DNA from: Desulfocapsaceae bacterium
Lineage (GTDB): Bacteria > Desulfobacterota > Desulfobulbia > Desulfobulbales > Desulfocapsaceae
Assembly (NCBI GenBank): GCA_030653035.1
Contig: JAUSAB010000096.1
Span: 1-64,000 of the forward strand
Direction of reading: 5' to 3'
Length of the DNA stretch: 64,000 nt
The notes under the pieces were generated by a model. The model was not told where the DNA came from. It worked only from the letters and a program-made list of their open reading frames with translations, and made no database searches. Shown here piece by piece: positions 63,692-64,000 of the stretch (positions are counted from its first letter, which is position 1; each line of letters starts with the position of its first letter). The position numbers and the translations under genes were made by a program.

Positions 63692-63987
63692 TTATTTATC
63701 CGCCCGTTTTTGCCAGTGAATCGGATTTCGTTTTATGTGCATGATCGCAACTACCAGTATACCGTTGTCACGGATTTGATAGATAACTCCAAAAGGAAAT
63801 TTGTTGGTGATGCACGCCTGGTTCAAAGAGAAATCTGTGGCTAGGCATTTGGGAATGCAGAAATTCTTTCCAGCGTATTGGTCACTTCAGCTGCAAATTC
63901 ATACCCCAGGCCAGAACATTGGTTGTTGTAATAGTCAACAGTATCAATGAATTCCTGTTCTGCGTGTGCAAGTATATTGATGTTCAT
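63692..63987 (-). pseudogene. Decayed ParE/RelE-type toxin
   Basis: The first part reads NILAHAEQEFIDTVDYYN and FAAEVTNTLERISAFPNA, with an early TAG where Trp is expected. The second part, in another frame, reads ITNKFPFGVIYQIRDNG and MHIKRNPIHW. A TGA and a one-base deletion lie between. These are the ParE fold blocks in order, so the gene is degraded. An antitoxin gene probably extends off the right edge. Confidence 0.85.
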
Positions 63988-64000
63988 TTTGCATTGAGTT

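Noticed and set aside
63602-63844. Plus-strand ORF past the DUF1566 gene
   Set aside because: It overlaps the minus-strand ParE pseudogene, whose conserved blocks explain the sequence better.

Overview
The window reads as a chromosomal segment of a Gram-negative anaerobe of the Desulfobacterota, most like the Desulfobulbales. This is an inference from gene content: a small class III (c3-type) cytochrome, System II cytochrome c maturation (ResB plus CcsA/CcsB), a 16-haem secreted cytochrome, an exported CbiK-type cobaltochelatase under a cobalamin riboswitch, a SPASM-type radical SAM enzyme and many DksA/response-regulator genes. I saw no rRNA, tRNA, CRISPR array or prophage.

Layout. 0-4 kb: the end of a family 2 glycosyltransferase, a GH26-like lipoprotein, a radical SAM/zinc-ribbon pair and a cupin. 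4-10.5 kb: a FieF cation exporter, the oxidative pentose-phosphate genes zwf and gnd, a TauE exporter, a receiver-cyclase and an S4 protein. 10.9-15.3 kb: gabD, a lone integron gene cassette (DUF1330), a lipoprotein, a decayed epimerase and a Sel1 protein. 15.5-23.6 kb: a same-strand housekeeping run purA, rpoZ, dnaJ, moaC, dksA, galT, receiver, folE2, glyS. 23.7-26.8 kb: cytochrome c3 with ccsA and resB on the minus strand. 27-36.4 kb: rpmB, small proteins, an SDR, an M16 peptidase, a Usp, PilZ and a LemA-TPM-TPM set. 36.5-42.1 kb: a cobalamin or corrinoid unit (riboswitch, cbiK, an ABC importer, precorrin-2 methyltransferase). 42.3-47.7 kb: an integron cassette array without an integrase, broken by a REP-associated (RAYT) transposase. 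48.3 kb: an IS21 remnant. 48.7-50.8 kb: the 16-haem cytochrome. 51-63 kb: hrpB, two aldolases, a rhodanese-persulfide dioxygenase fusion, arsC, bioD, CYTH, a K+ channel, an MBL hydrolase, rmuC and a DUF1566 protein. The right edge holds a decayed ParE-type toxin.

Two signals stand out beyond the ordinary genes. First, attC recombination sites, recognised by imperfect palindromes ending in GTTA-type cores, flank several genes (12.4-12.8 and 42.3-47.7 kb). This is the layout called CALIN (attC clusters lacking an integrase), and its cargo includes a ParD/ParE-type toxin-antitoxin pair, a HEPN-like protein and unknown proteins that could be phage-defence candidates. Second, about nine copies of a roughly 60-bp hairpin with conserved tips and variable stem interiors sit between genes. 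They often supply stop codons or touch gene ends, and three carry a second conserved small stem. A RAYT transposase is present in the same window, but any link to the hairpins is unproven.
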